Source: Kutzneria sp044547355
Lineage (GTDB): Bacteria > Actinomycetota > Actinomycetes > Mycobacteriales > Pseudonocardiaceae
Assembly (NCBI RefSeq): GCF_044547355.1
Contig: NZ_JBIUAG010000045.1
Location: 1 to 64,000, forward strand
Direction of reading: 5' to 3'
Length of the DNA: 64,000 nt
Below the pieces are notes generated by a model. The model searched no databases and was not told where the DNA came from. It worked only from the letters and a program-made list of their open reading frames with translations. The translations under genes and the position numbers were made by a program. Each line of letters begins with the position of its first letter. The stretch's first letter is position 1. Of this stretch, positions 44,791 through 52,664 are shown piece after piece.

Positions 44791-46036
44791 CACCACGACA
44801 ACCGGTGCCGGCATGCGGCGGCTGGTGCCGGCGATCGGCCGCACCGCGTGGCTGGTGCTCGGCCTGAACACCCTTTCCTGCCTCGGCAGCGGCCTGACGC
44901 GGCCGTTCCTGATCGTCTATCTGCACGCGGTACGCGGGATCGACCTGGCGACGTCTGGTGTCCTACTCGGTTCGATCGGCGTGGCCGGGTTGGCCACGAT
45001 GCCCGTCGCCGGCATCCTGATCGACCGGATCGGTCCGTTCAAGACTTTTGCCGTCGGGCAGGTGATCGGCGGAGTCGGCACCGCGGCGTTCGTGCTGGCG
45101 GCATCTCCGATCAGTGCGTTGGCGGCTTGCGTCCTGCTGGGCATGTCCGGTGGCATCACGACGAACGGCCTGTCCAGCCTGCTCGCCGTGATCGTGCCGC
45201 CCGGCCAGCGCGGTGCCGTGTTCGGGCTGGGCTACACGACGTACAACGTGGGTATCGGCCTCGGCGCACTCACCGCGGGCTTCGTGGTCGTCGCAGGTTC
45301 GCCGCATGCGTATGCGATCGTGTTCCTCGCCGACGGCGTGTCCTTCCTGTTGTTCGCCGTCGCGTTGGTGATGCTTGAGTCCCGGGCGCCCCGAGTCGCA
45401 CGGGATCGGGCCGTCGCGACAGTCGGCTATCGAAAGGTTCTGTCCGATCGTGCGTTGCTGGCCTCGTTCCTGCTCAACACCCTGTTCTGGACCGCCGCGC
45501 TGAGCCAGAGCACCGTGGCCTTCCCCGCATGGGCCACCGGGCCGGCCGGCAGTTCGACGACCGTCGTCGGCGTCGCGTTCGCGGTGAACACCGCGGTGAT
45601 CGCGCTGAGCCAACTGTTCGTCATCCGGTGGTTGCGGGGCCGCAAGCGCACCACGGGAGCGGCCGCTGCCGGCATCGCCTTCGGGGTGTCCTGGCTGCTG
45701 CTCCTGACGACCTGGCACGGCGGCTCTCACCTTGCGATGGTGTTGGTGTTGATGCTCGCGGTGTTCGCGTTGGGCGAGGCGTTGCTCGCGCCCACGCTGC
45801 CGGCGCTGATCAACGACCTTGCGCCCGACCATTTGCGTGGCCGCTACAACGCCGTGTTCAACCTGTCCACCCAGATCGGGCAGATCGTCGGGCCGGCGCT
45901 GGCCGGCTTGCTGCTCGGTGGCGCCGCGTTCGCATTGCCCGTTGTGCTGTCCCTTGCCTGTCTGTCCACTGCCGTCCTAGCTGTCGCCGTACGCCGCGCT
46001 GTGCCCCTCCGCGCAGATGTCGGTGCCACCAACTGA
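44780..46036 (+). CDS. MFS exporter
   Basis: 418 aa with about 12 hydrophobic helices. Motif A appears as GILIDRIGPFKTF between helices 2 and 3, with a cytosolic middle loop (ESRAPRVARDRAVATVGYRK). It starts at ATG 44780, overlapping the A-T gene by 11 nt, so it is made with the synthetases. It is probably a second export route for the product beside the ABC system. Confidence 0.88.
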   Translation: MPADTTTTGAGMRRLVPAIGRTAWLVLGLNTLSCLGSGLTRPFLIVYLHAVRGIDLATSGVLLGSIGVAGLATMPVAGILIDRIGPFKTFAVGQVIGGVGTAAFVLAASPISALAACVLLGMSGGITTNGLSSLLAVIVPPGQRGAVFGLGYTTYNVGIGLGALTAGFVVVAGSPHAYAIVFLADGVSFLLFAVALVMLESRAPRVARDRAVATVGYRKVLSDRALLASFLLNTLFWTAALSQSTVAFPAWATGPAGSSTTVVGVAFAVNTAVIALSQLFVIRWLRGRKRTTGAAAAGIAFGVSWLLLLTTWHGGSHLAMVLVLMLAVFALGEALLAPTLPALINDLAPDHLRGRYNAVFNLSTQIGQIVGPALAGLLLGGAAFALPVVLSLACLSTAVLAVAVRRAVPLRADVGATN

Positions 46037-46109
46037 GGAAACGACAGGTCGCCGTTCCACGCCATGACGTGGCGGGTTCGGCGGCGGCCCGAGCGAAAGG
46101 ATTTTCACC

Positions 46110-46328
46110 ATGCCCGACAACGGCAGCGCCAGCTATCACGTCGTCGTCAACCATGAGGAGCAGTACTCGATCTGGCCCAGCGATCAAGAGATCCCCGCCG
46201 GCTGGCGCGCGGAGGGCACAAGCGGTGTGAAGGCCGAGTGCCTGGCGCACATTGATCGCGTGTGGACGGACATGCGTCCACGAAGCCTGCGGGAGCGGAT
46301 GGCCGCCCGATCCACGGAGGCGGGGTGA
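46110..46328 (+). CDS. MbtH-like protein
   Basis: 72 aa with the MbtH signature: NHEEQYSIWPSDQEIPAGWR, then GVKAECLAHIDRVWTDMRPR. MbtH proteins bind and activate NRPS adenylation domains. GAAAGGA precedes the ATG. It lies 73 bp after the MFS gene, the only sizable gap in the plus-strand operon. Its stop overlaps the GTG start of the E1-like gene. Confidence 0.95.
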   Translation: MPDNGSASYHVVVNHEEQYSIWPSDQEIPAGWRAEGTSGVKAECLAHIDRVWTDMRPRSLRERMAARSTEAG

Positions 46329-48328
46329 CACGCGTGCCCGAGGTTGCCACCCCCGCCCGGCATGACCCGACGCCTTTACGAAGCAACGGATCGGGTCCAC
46401 CCAACCGCAGCGACATCATCCGCACCGCGTTCCTCATCCGTGCCGTGGAGGAACGCCTGCTCGACCTGTTCGCCGAGGGTGAGCTGGTCGGTACCGTGCA
46501 CACGTGCATCGGCCAGGAGTTCAGCGCCGCGGCGATCGGCGACCACCTGCGCGGCGGCGACCTGGTCTTCTCCAATCACCGCTGCCACGGTCACTACATC
46601 GCCGCGACCGGTGACGTCGCCGGCCTGATCGCCGAGGTGATGGGGCGCGCGACCGGCACGTGCCAGGGCAGAGGTGGAAGCCAGCACCTGTGCCGCGACG
46701 GTTTCCTGTCCACCGGCATCCTCGGCGGCGGCTTGCCGATCGCGGCCGGTGCGGCGCTGGCCGCGAAGGTACGCGGCGGTCACCAGGTGTCAGTCGCCTT
46801 CATCGGTGATGGCACCCTCGGCGAAGGCATCCTGTACGAGGTGCTCAATATCGCGTCGCTGTGGCGTCTGCCGATCGTGTTCGTGTTGGAGGACAACGGC
46901 TATGCCCAGTCCACGCCGCAGTCCGACGCTCTTGCCGGCGACGTTGCCGCGCGGGCGTCGGCGTTCGGTGTGCCCACCGGAGAAGCCGACACATGGGACT
47001 GGGAGACGCTGTGGCGACGAGCCGGGCTTGCGATCGACGCCGCCCGCAACGGTCGGGGTCCCTACTTCCTGCGGGTGGCGACCTACCGGCTTCGTGCGCA
47101 CTCCAAGGGGGACGACGACCGATGTGCGGCCGAGGTGGCGCACTACGAAAGGCGTGACCCGCTCAATCGGCTCGTCGCCACCGGACGGTCCGACATCGAA
47201 CGGCTTCGCGCCGAAGCGCAGCACCAGGTGGACGACGCCACCACCGCCGCCCGCATTGCGCCAAGGCCGAGGCCTGTTCCGGCTGACGAGCCGACACGTG
47301 AGCTCCGGCTACATCCGGTCGAGCTGGACGGCCGACGGTTCGTCGACTCGCTGCACGACGCGCTGGCCGCCGCCATGCGCACCCACCCCGAGCTGATGCT
47401 GCTCGGCGAGGACATCGAGGCACCCTACGGCGGCGCGTTCAAGGTCACCCGTGAACTGTCCGACGACCACCCCGGCAAAGTCCGCAACACTCCGATCTCC
47501 GAGGCGGCGATCGTCGGCGTCGGCACCGGGCTCGCCCTGCGCGGTATGCGCGCGTTCGTCGAGATCATGTTCGGCGACTTCATGACACTCGCGACCGACC
47601 AACTGGTCAACCAGGCCAGCAAGATCGCCTTTCTCCGTGGCTTGGATGCCGAACCCGTCGACGTCGTCGTACGCACGCCGATGGGCGGCCGCCGCGGCTA
47701 CGGTCCCACCCACAGCCAGACCCTCGACCGGTTGTTCCTCGGCACCCCCGGACTACGTGTCGTGGCGGCCAACAGTCTGGTCGATCCGGCCGATCTCGTG
47801 GCCACCTTGGGACGCGGCGGCTACGGCCCGACGATCCTGCTGGAGAACAAGCTGCTTTACGGCCGTCGAATCGGATCGACCGCTCCCAAGGGGTTCACGG
47901 TGGAGCACTCCGATGATCCTTTCCCGCTCGCTCGGGTATCGGCTGACGGTCGTGCCGATGTCGCACTGGTCGGCTACGGAGGCATGTGCGACCAGTTGCT
48001 CGAAGCCTGCGACACGTTGTTCACCCGGTACGACGTGCTGGCCCAGGTCTTGTGTCCCATGCAGATCTTTCCGATGCAGTGGGCGGGCCTGCTGGAGCTG
48101 ATCACGCAGGGCCGCGGTGTCGTGGTCGCCGAGGAAGGGCCGGGCTTCGCTGGTTTCGGCGCCGAACTGCTGGCGCAGCTCGTGGAAGCACGGCCGGACA
48201 GCCCATTGCAATGCCGTCGGGTGTTGCCCAAACAGACCCCTATCCCGGCCGCGCGGGAGTTGGAGCGTGACGCGATTCCTCAGGTCGAGGACATCGTGGC
48301 GGCCGCATTGGCGGTGATGGACGGATGA
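46325..48328 (+). CDS. Fused pyruvate-dehydrogenase-type E1 alpha/beta (TPP enzyme)
   Basis: 667 aa from GTG 46325 (GTGA overlap with mbtH, GGAGG upstream; GTG 46334 is also possible). Residues 30-320 are an E1 alpha domain with the TPP motif FIGDGTLGEGILYEVLNIAS, then LEDNGYAQSTP. Residues 345-667 are an E1 beta domain (LLGEDIEAPYGGAFKVTREL, TPISEAAIVGVGTGLALRGM, VVAEEGPGFAGFGAELLAQ). Fusion of alpha and beta is unlike the split bkd genes at 58161-60265. In naphthyridinomycin and quinocarcin pathways, such E1/E2 pairs move a two-carbon unit from a ketose phosphate to a carrier protein. The same job is the leading hypothesis here. Confidence 0.9.
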   Translation: MTRVPEVATPARHDPTPLRSNGSGPPNRSDIIRTAFLIRAVEERLLDLFAEGELVGTVHTCIGQEFSAAAIGDHLRGGDLVFSNHRCHGHYIAATGDVAGLIAEVMGRATGTCQGRGGSQHLCRDGFLSTGILGGGLPIAAGAALAAKVRGGHQVSVAFIGDGTLGEGILYEVLNIASLWRLPIVFVLEDNGYAQSTPQSDALAGDVAARASAFGVPTGEADTWDWETLWRRAGLAIDAARNGRGPYFLRVATYRLRAHSKGDDDRCAAEVAHYERRDPLNRLVATGRSDIERLRAEAQHQVDDATTAARIAPRPRPVPADEPTRELRLHPVELDGRRFVDSLHDALAAAMRTHPELMLLGEDIEAPYGGAFKVTRELSDDHPGKVRNTPISEAAIVGVGTGLALRGMRAFVEIMFGDFMTLATDQLVNQASKIAFLRGLDAEPVDVVVRTPMGGRRGYGPTHSQTLDRLFLGTPGLRVVAANSLVDPADLVATLGRGGYGPTILLENKLLYGRRIGSTAPKGFTVEHSDDPFPLARVSADGRADVALVGYGGMCDQLLEACDTLFTRYDVLAQVLCPMQIFPMQWAGLLELITQGRGVVVAEEGPGFAGFGAELLAQLVEARPDSPLQCRRVLPKQTPIPAARELERDAIPQVEDIVAAALAVMDG

Positions 48329-49380
48329 TCAGCGAGATTCGTCTTGAGCAGGAGGGCGTGAACGACGCGTGCGCGACCGTCACGGCGTGGTTCGTCGTGG
48401 ACGGCCAGCGTGTGACCGAGGGCGACGCATTACTGGAGATCGAGACTTCCAAGGTCACGGTGGAGATCACCGCGCCGGGCGACGGTTACGTGGTGCCCGC
48501 GGTGCCCGTGCGGCACGAGGCGCAGGTCGGCGACGTCGTCGCGTTCGTTTGCGCGAACGACGACGACCTTGACGAGGCTCGCACACGACGTGTCCGGCCT
48601 GCCGCCGCTGAACCGTCCGACGCCGGTGCTCAACGGTTCTCTCCGGCCGCGTTGGACTACGTCCAGGAGCACAGCATTCCGCTGGACGCCTTCGACGGCA
48701 CCTCCGTGGTGACCCTTCGCGACGCAGAGGCCGCAGCCAAGGCTCTGACCTCTGCCGCCGCGGAACCGCTGGGCCGAGCGAAGGCCCTTGAGGTCGAGCG
48801 GCTCACCAAGGCCAACGTGCTCAATGCGTCGATCACCGTGCAGTTCGACGGTGCCGCCGTACGCAAACGCGCGGCGGGCGCACCGGTGCCGTCGATGCGT
48901 CTGCTCGCGATCGTCGTGCACGCGATCGCGAGCGCCCTGCGGGAGTTTCCAGCGCTCAACGCGTGGTTCGACGACGGTGTGCGCGCCCATTCCACGATTG
49001 AGGTAGGCATCGCGATCGATCTCGACGACGGCCTGAAAGTCGGCGTGGTGCACAACGCCGACAAACTCGACCTGGCGGCGACCGAGGCGCGTGTCGGTGA
49101 GCTGATCAGCCGGTATCTCAACGGCGCGCTGACCGTGTCGGACGTCACCGGTGGTGGTGTCACGGTCAGCGATCTGTCCATGGAAGACGTGCTGTTCTTC
49201 CAACCGTTGCTCAACGACGGCCAGGCACTGGCCATCGGCCTCGGCGGCGACCGCGTCCTACCGGGCGAGCCGATCACCATCACGGCGACCTTCGACCACC
49301 GCGTCACCACCGGCCGGGAGGTCAGCCAATTCCTCAACCGGTGCCGGCACACCATGACCGACCACGAGGAGATTCCATGA
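48325..49380 (+). CDS. E2-like acyltransferase (lipoyl domain plus 2-oxoacid dehydrogenase acyltransferase)
   Basis: 351 aa, ATG overlapping the E1 stop. Lipoyl domain (1-78) with the target Lys in EIETSKVTVEITAPG; subunit-binding domain (about 105-140, FSPAALDYVQEHSIPLDAF); short catalytic domain (about 150-345). The conserved DHRxxDG motif is FDHRVTTG here: the catalytic His is kept but the Asp is Thr. The housekeeping E2 at 60262 has FDHRVCDG. A carrier domain is not visible, so the acyl unit would have to pass to one of the NRPS T domains. It is either an adapted transferase or mainly a lipoyl scaffold. Confidence 0.87.
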   Translation: MISEIRLEQEGVNDACATVTAWFVVDGQRVTEGDALLEIETSKVTVEITAPGDGYVVPAVPVRHEAQVGDVVAFVCANDDDLDEARTRRVRPAAAEPSDAGAQRFSPAALDYVQEHSIPLDAFDGTSVVTLRDAEAAAKALTSAAAEPLGRAKALEVERLTKANVLNASITVQFDGAAVRKRAAGAPVPSMRLLAIVVHAIASALREFPALNAWFDDGVRAHSTIEVGIAIDLDDGLKVGVVHNADKLDLAATEARVGELISRYLNGALTVSDVTGGGVTVSDLSMEDVLFFQPLLNDGQALAIGLGGDRVLPGEPITITATFDHRVTTGREVSQFLNRCRHTMTDHEEIP

Positions 49381-50768
49381 CCACCACGACGACATCCGCC
49401 GGCCCGCTCTGGTACTACTGGGACCGACCGCGACTGGGCTGGCGGCAGCACGACGCGCCCTTCGGCGACGGGCTTTCGTTCACCGGCCTGCCCGCCGGTC
49501 GCACCATCCGGGCACGCAACCGCAACTCACATCCGGCCACATTGGACGGTCATGTCCTCGAGCCGGGCGCGTGGACCGAACTGCCGGCCGGCGCGTTGGC
49601 AACACGCGGCGCCGAGCACAACCTGCAACTCGACCTGTCCGCCATCAGCGACGATTTGCCGACCAGGACGCCGGACGGCCGGCCGCTGATCGACTGGTGG
49701 GGCGCGATCGACGCAGTCCGTGGATACGGACGGCAGTCCACCGACATGTGGCACGGCCTACGCGACCTGGGCGTCGAAGCGCGCCTGCACCCCAGCCAGT
49801 ACCAGCACTCGGTGCAGTACCAGGCCGAATGCCAGTACGTCGACCAGTTCGTCATCGAGCAGGCTCGGCACACCGCGCCTCCGACCCGAATCGCCGTCGC
49901 GATGACACCGCCGTTCGATCCGGTCCTGTACGAGAACCCGTCCCCGATCAAGATCGCGATCACCCAGCACGACACCGACACCGTGCCGGCGTGCTTCGCC
50001 GAACGGGTCAACCGGTGCACACATCTGATCGTGACATCGAGCTTCCAACGGGAGACCTGGACGCGGGCCGGCGTGACCGTGCCGATCTCGGTGCTGGTGT
50101 CCGGTGTGGACACCGACGTCTTCACGCCCGTCGACCGTCAGCCGGCCGACGTGTTCAAGGTCTTGATCCTCGGCGCGCTGACACCGCGTAAGAACGTGGA
50201 GAGCGCGATCCGCATTTTCCAGGCGGCGAGCGAAGGTGATCCGTCCTGGCAGTTGACCATCCACAACCGTGGCAAGCTCGAGCATGCGATCAAGGCCGCG
50301 GCCGCCGGTGATCAGCGCATCTCCATCCGGCGCGCGGATGACAGCCCGACCGATGTGGCCGACCTCTACCGCTCTCATGACTGCTTCCTCTGGCCGTCCA
50401 AGGCGGAGGGCGTGGGCCTGCCACCGATGGAGGCCATGGCATCAGGCATGGAACTGGTGTGCGCCAGCAACTCCGGCATGCTCGACTACCTCGATGACGA
50501 ATGGGCGTGGCCGATCCGTTGCTCGGAGACCGTGCCGGCGGACGCGCCGGGCGAAGAGTTCGTCGCCGATTTCGTCGCCAACTACGGACCGGCCGGGAAC
50601 TACTGGCTCGTGGATGAGCAGGACGGGATTCGGCAGCTTCGTGCCGCCCGCACCGCATGGCGCGACGGCAATGGCAAAGGGGCCAAGGCCGCCGAGTACG
50701 TACGGACGCAGCACGATGTGCGCGCCCAGGCCCGGTCGATCCTCTCCGTCGTCGAGCAGTACCTTTGA
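49377..50768 (+). CDS. Glycosyltransferase (GT4-like)
   Basis: 463 aa, ATG overlapping the E2 stop. An unusual N-terminal domain of about 80 residues (LWYYWDRPRLGWRQHDAPFG) precedes the glycosyltransferase part. The C-terminal Rossmann domain has FKVLILGALTPRKNVESAIR, HDCFLWPSKAEGVGLPPMEA with the E-x7-E motif, and SGMLDYLDD. The donor is presumably a nucleotide sugar. In this operon it would glycosylate the peptide or an intermediate, possibly for self-protection. The N-terminal domain is not recognised. Confidence 0.83.
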   Translation: MTTTTTSAGPLWYYWDRPRLGWRQHDAPFGDGLSFTGLPAGRTIRARNRNSHPATLDGHVLEPGAWTELPAGALATRGAEHNLQLDLSAISDDLPTRTPDGRPLIDWWGAIDAVRGYGRQSTDMWHGLRDLGVEARLHPSQYQHSVQYQAECQYVDQFVIEQARHTAPPTRIAVAMTPPFDPVLYENPSPIKIAITQHDTDTVPACFAERVNRCTHLIVTSSFQRETWTRAGVTVPISVLVSGVDTDVFTPVDRQPADVFKVLILGALTPRKNVESAIRIFQAASEGDPSWQLTIHNRGKLEHAIKAAAAGDQRISIRRADDSPTDVADLYRSHDCFLWPSKAEGVGLPPMEAMASGMELVCASNSGMLDYLDDEWAWPIRCSETVPADAPGEEFVADFVANYGPAGNYWLVDEQDGIRQLRAARTAWRDGNGKGAKAAEYVRTQHDVRAQARSILSVVEQYL

Positions 50769-50785
50769 CAAAGGAAGTGACCACC

Positions 50786-51166
50786 ATGCGATTCCTCAGC
50801 CCGGAATGGACCGCCGAGGTCGCAGCTGTGCTCGCGGAGAACACCGATATCCTCGATTCCGCTGAGGGCACCGACTGCCGGCTGAACATCGACGTGACCA
50901 GCTCAGACACCGACACAGCCCGAATGAACCTGCGGATCACGCCCGACGGCGTCGTGTTACGGCCAGGGCCGGACAGCGATCCCGACGTGCGGCTGTCGTA
51001 CGACTACGACACCGCGGCCCGGATCGCCCGCCGAGAACTCATGCCCGGCGAGGCGTTTCGCGCAGGCCTGATCACCACGGACGGCGACCTCGGCAAATTG
51101 ACGGGCCTTGAGGAGGTTCTGGACGAGGTCGCCTGGGCGATGAACGAGGTCGAATGTGTCTACTGA
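50786..51166 (+). CDS. SCP2-like small protein
   Basis: 126 aa from ATG 50786 (AAGGAAG 9 nt upstream). The pattern resembles sterol-carrier-type SCP2 domains: a helix (PEWTAEVAAVLAENTDIL), beta strands with RMNLRITPDGVVLRPG, then PDVRLSYDYDTAARIARREL and AFRAGLITTDGDLGKLTGL. SCP2 folds bind hydrophobic ligands. In a peptide operon it could hold a carrier-bound or lipidic intermediate. The assignment is by pattern only. It overlaps the next gene by 11 nt. Confidence 0.65.
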   Translation: MRFLSPEWTAEVAAVLAENTDILDSAEGTDCRLNIDVTSSDTDTARMNLRITPDGVVLRPGPDSDPDVRLSYDYDTAARIARRELMPGEAFRAGLITTDGDLGKLTGLEEVLDEVAWAMNEVECVY

Positions 51167-51674
51167 CCAACCATCGACGGACCACGGCGATGGGTTCCCG
51201 GCGTTGCTGCACCTGTTGGATCTGCACGGCGTGCCCTACAGAGTGTTGAGGCATTCCCCGGTCGGCAACACCGAACGGGCCAGCCGTGTCCGAGGACACG
51301 AGGTTCGCAGCGCGGCCAAATGCATGATCACTGAGGTGAGGGGCGTCGATCGGCCGCGCTTCGTCCTCGCCGTGGTGGAGGGTCACCGACGGGTCGACTT
51401 CAAGGCGATCAAACGGCTCTATGGCCGCCACGATGCCACACTTGCCCCACCGGACCTGGCCGAGCGCTACGGTCGCGGCGTCGTGGGTTCGATCCCGCCG
51501 TTCACCTTCGACGCCGACCTCGACCTGCTCGTCGACGTGCGCCTGCTCGACCACGAGATGATCTACTTCAATGCGGCCCGCCTCGATCGGTCGATCGCCT
51601 TGGCGGTTCGCGACTACCTGTTCGTCGCCAATGCCAGGCTGGCCCGTATCTCCCGCCCAGCATGCGAATCGTGA
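51156..51674 (+). CDS. YbaK/ProX-type aminoacyl-tRNA deacylase-like protein
   Basis: 172 aa from GTG 51156. YbaK/EbsC fold pattern: LLHLLDLHGVPYRVLRHSPV, GHEVRSAAKCMITEV with the conserved Lys, FVLAVVEGHRRVDFKAIKRL, GRGVVGSIPPFTF (GGVSP-like loop, altered), and IYFNAARLDRSIAL. Family members hydrolyse mischarged aminoacyl-tRNA in trans. As the last gene of the NRPS operon it could clear tRNA charged with a non-standard amino acid, hydrolyse a wrong carrier thioester, or give resistance. The operon ends here; the next gene is convergent. Confidence 0.8.
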   Translation: MSTDQPSTDHGDGFPALLHLLDLHGVPYRVLRHSPVGNTERASRVRGHEVRSAAKCMITEVRGVDRPRFVLAVVEGHRRVDFKAIKRLYGRHDATLAPPDLAERYGRGVVGSIPPFTFDADLDLLVDVRLLDHEMIYFNAARLDRSIALAVRDYLFVANARLARISRPACES

Positions 51675-51738
51675 CCGACTTGGCCGGGCCCGCGACCGGC
51701 ACCCCCAGCTGTGCTCGCGCACTGCCGGGGTCGTGCGC

Positions 51739-52209
51739 TCACCCGATCGTCACACTCCATAGTTCCCGCGGGTTGAGGCGCATCGTGCCGTCGTCGCGCC
51801 TTTGGCGGCCCACGACGGATTCAAGGCCGTGTCCCCATCGGTCGTTGTCGAGCAGGAGCAGGTTGCCGGACGTGAGCAGGATGCGCTTCGCCACCTGCGC
51901 GGCGGCGTCGACGAGGTGCTGCGCAGCGGCCGTGGCGGCGTGGTCGGGCGCCACGGCCCGCAGATGGTCGAGAAGATCGCTCTTCAGGCGAATGCCGATG
52001 TCGTCAGCACCTGCCGCAGTGGCGAGTTGGTAGGCGATCGTGCGCGGGACGCCATCCGGGAAGGGCACCTCCGCGAACAAGGCGTCCACCTCGTCCGCGA
52101 CGACGCTGTCCGACCGCATCAGCCTGATGGCTTCGCTCCACCGGACGAGAAGCGACTCGCCGTTCTGACCCGGCGGGCGGTCGTGCCAACCGCCGTTGAC
52201 CATCAACAT
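51739..52209 (-). pseudogene. C-terminal fragment of a TauD/clavaminate synthase-like dioxygenase
   Basis: 156 aa. The C-terminal half matches the end of Fe(II)/2-oxoglutarate oxygenases of the Asn/Arg hydroxylase type: DIGIRLKSDLLDHL, then VAKRILLTSGNLLLLDNDRW and GHGLESVVGRQ with the distal His and Arg. The N-terminal part that should hold the HxD iron motif is missing, and nothing upstream in any frame restores it. It is probably a decayed tailoring gene at the edge of the cluster. A short functional protein cannot be excluded. Confidence 0.5.
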
Positions 52210-52664
52210 GCTGAAGAACGGTGGCCTGTTTCGTCGCGTCAGGCCGTGATCAGATCAGAGCCCAACCTCGCCCATGGTCGGCGCAAGCCAGTCCGGCAGC
52301 GCGCCTCCCGGTCGAAGGGTACTTGGCCACAGAGGGGAGCTACCGGTAGGTGATGGCGGCGTTGGGGAGCAGCGTTGGGGAGCAAATGGGGAGCAGGCGG
52401 ACGCGGCCAACGGCTCTGAACTGCATTCAACGACTCTGAACGGACCGGCGCTGACCTGTGGAAGTTGTGTTTCCGCAGGTCAGCGCACAGTACCGTCCAA
52501 TAGTTGACACGGTAGGGGTCACCGATGCCGTCCGGCCGTCTGGCGGCTCGGTTGTCGTCACGGCTGGAGACGGTGGCGGACCGGGCCGAAGCTCGGGGAC
52601 AGGTACGGGACCAGGTTGGCGGTCAGCCGAGGAAATCCCCGGTTGACACAGGTGGATGCGCTGG
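52210..52664. other. Gene-free stretch at the right edge of the island
   Basis: 455 bp without a supportable gene. It holds four GGGGAGC words (52334-52395), a 14-bp direct repeat CAACGRCTCTGAAC with 20-bp period (52408-52421, 52428-52441), the hairpin at 52448-52486, and TACCGT/ACGGTA arms at 52491-52496 and 52509-52514. This density of short repeats is unlike the rest of the window and fits an old recombination or attachment region, though no integrase is present. Confidence 0.5.
52448..52486. terminator. Strong 16-bp hairpin
   Basis: GCGCTGACCTGTGGAA (52448-52463), 7-nt loop GTTGTGT, and 52471-52486 pair over 16 bp with a single G/T wobble. It may terminate the minus-strand GH105 gene or mark a recombination site. 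No T-tract follows. Confidence 0.55.

Noticed and set aside
23501..51674. Firm call of a tetrahydroisoquinoline (quinocarcin/saframycin-type) cluster
   Set aside because: Ala-Gly codes, TR and E1/E2 fit, but there is no Tyr-type C-A-T-R module, no tyrosine methyltransferase or hydroxylase, and no acyl-ligase starter domain in the window.
52334..52395. GGGGAGC words as a replication origin
   Set aside because: No DnaA-box-like sequence and no replication gene nearby; four short G-rich words are weak evidence in this composition.
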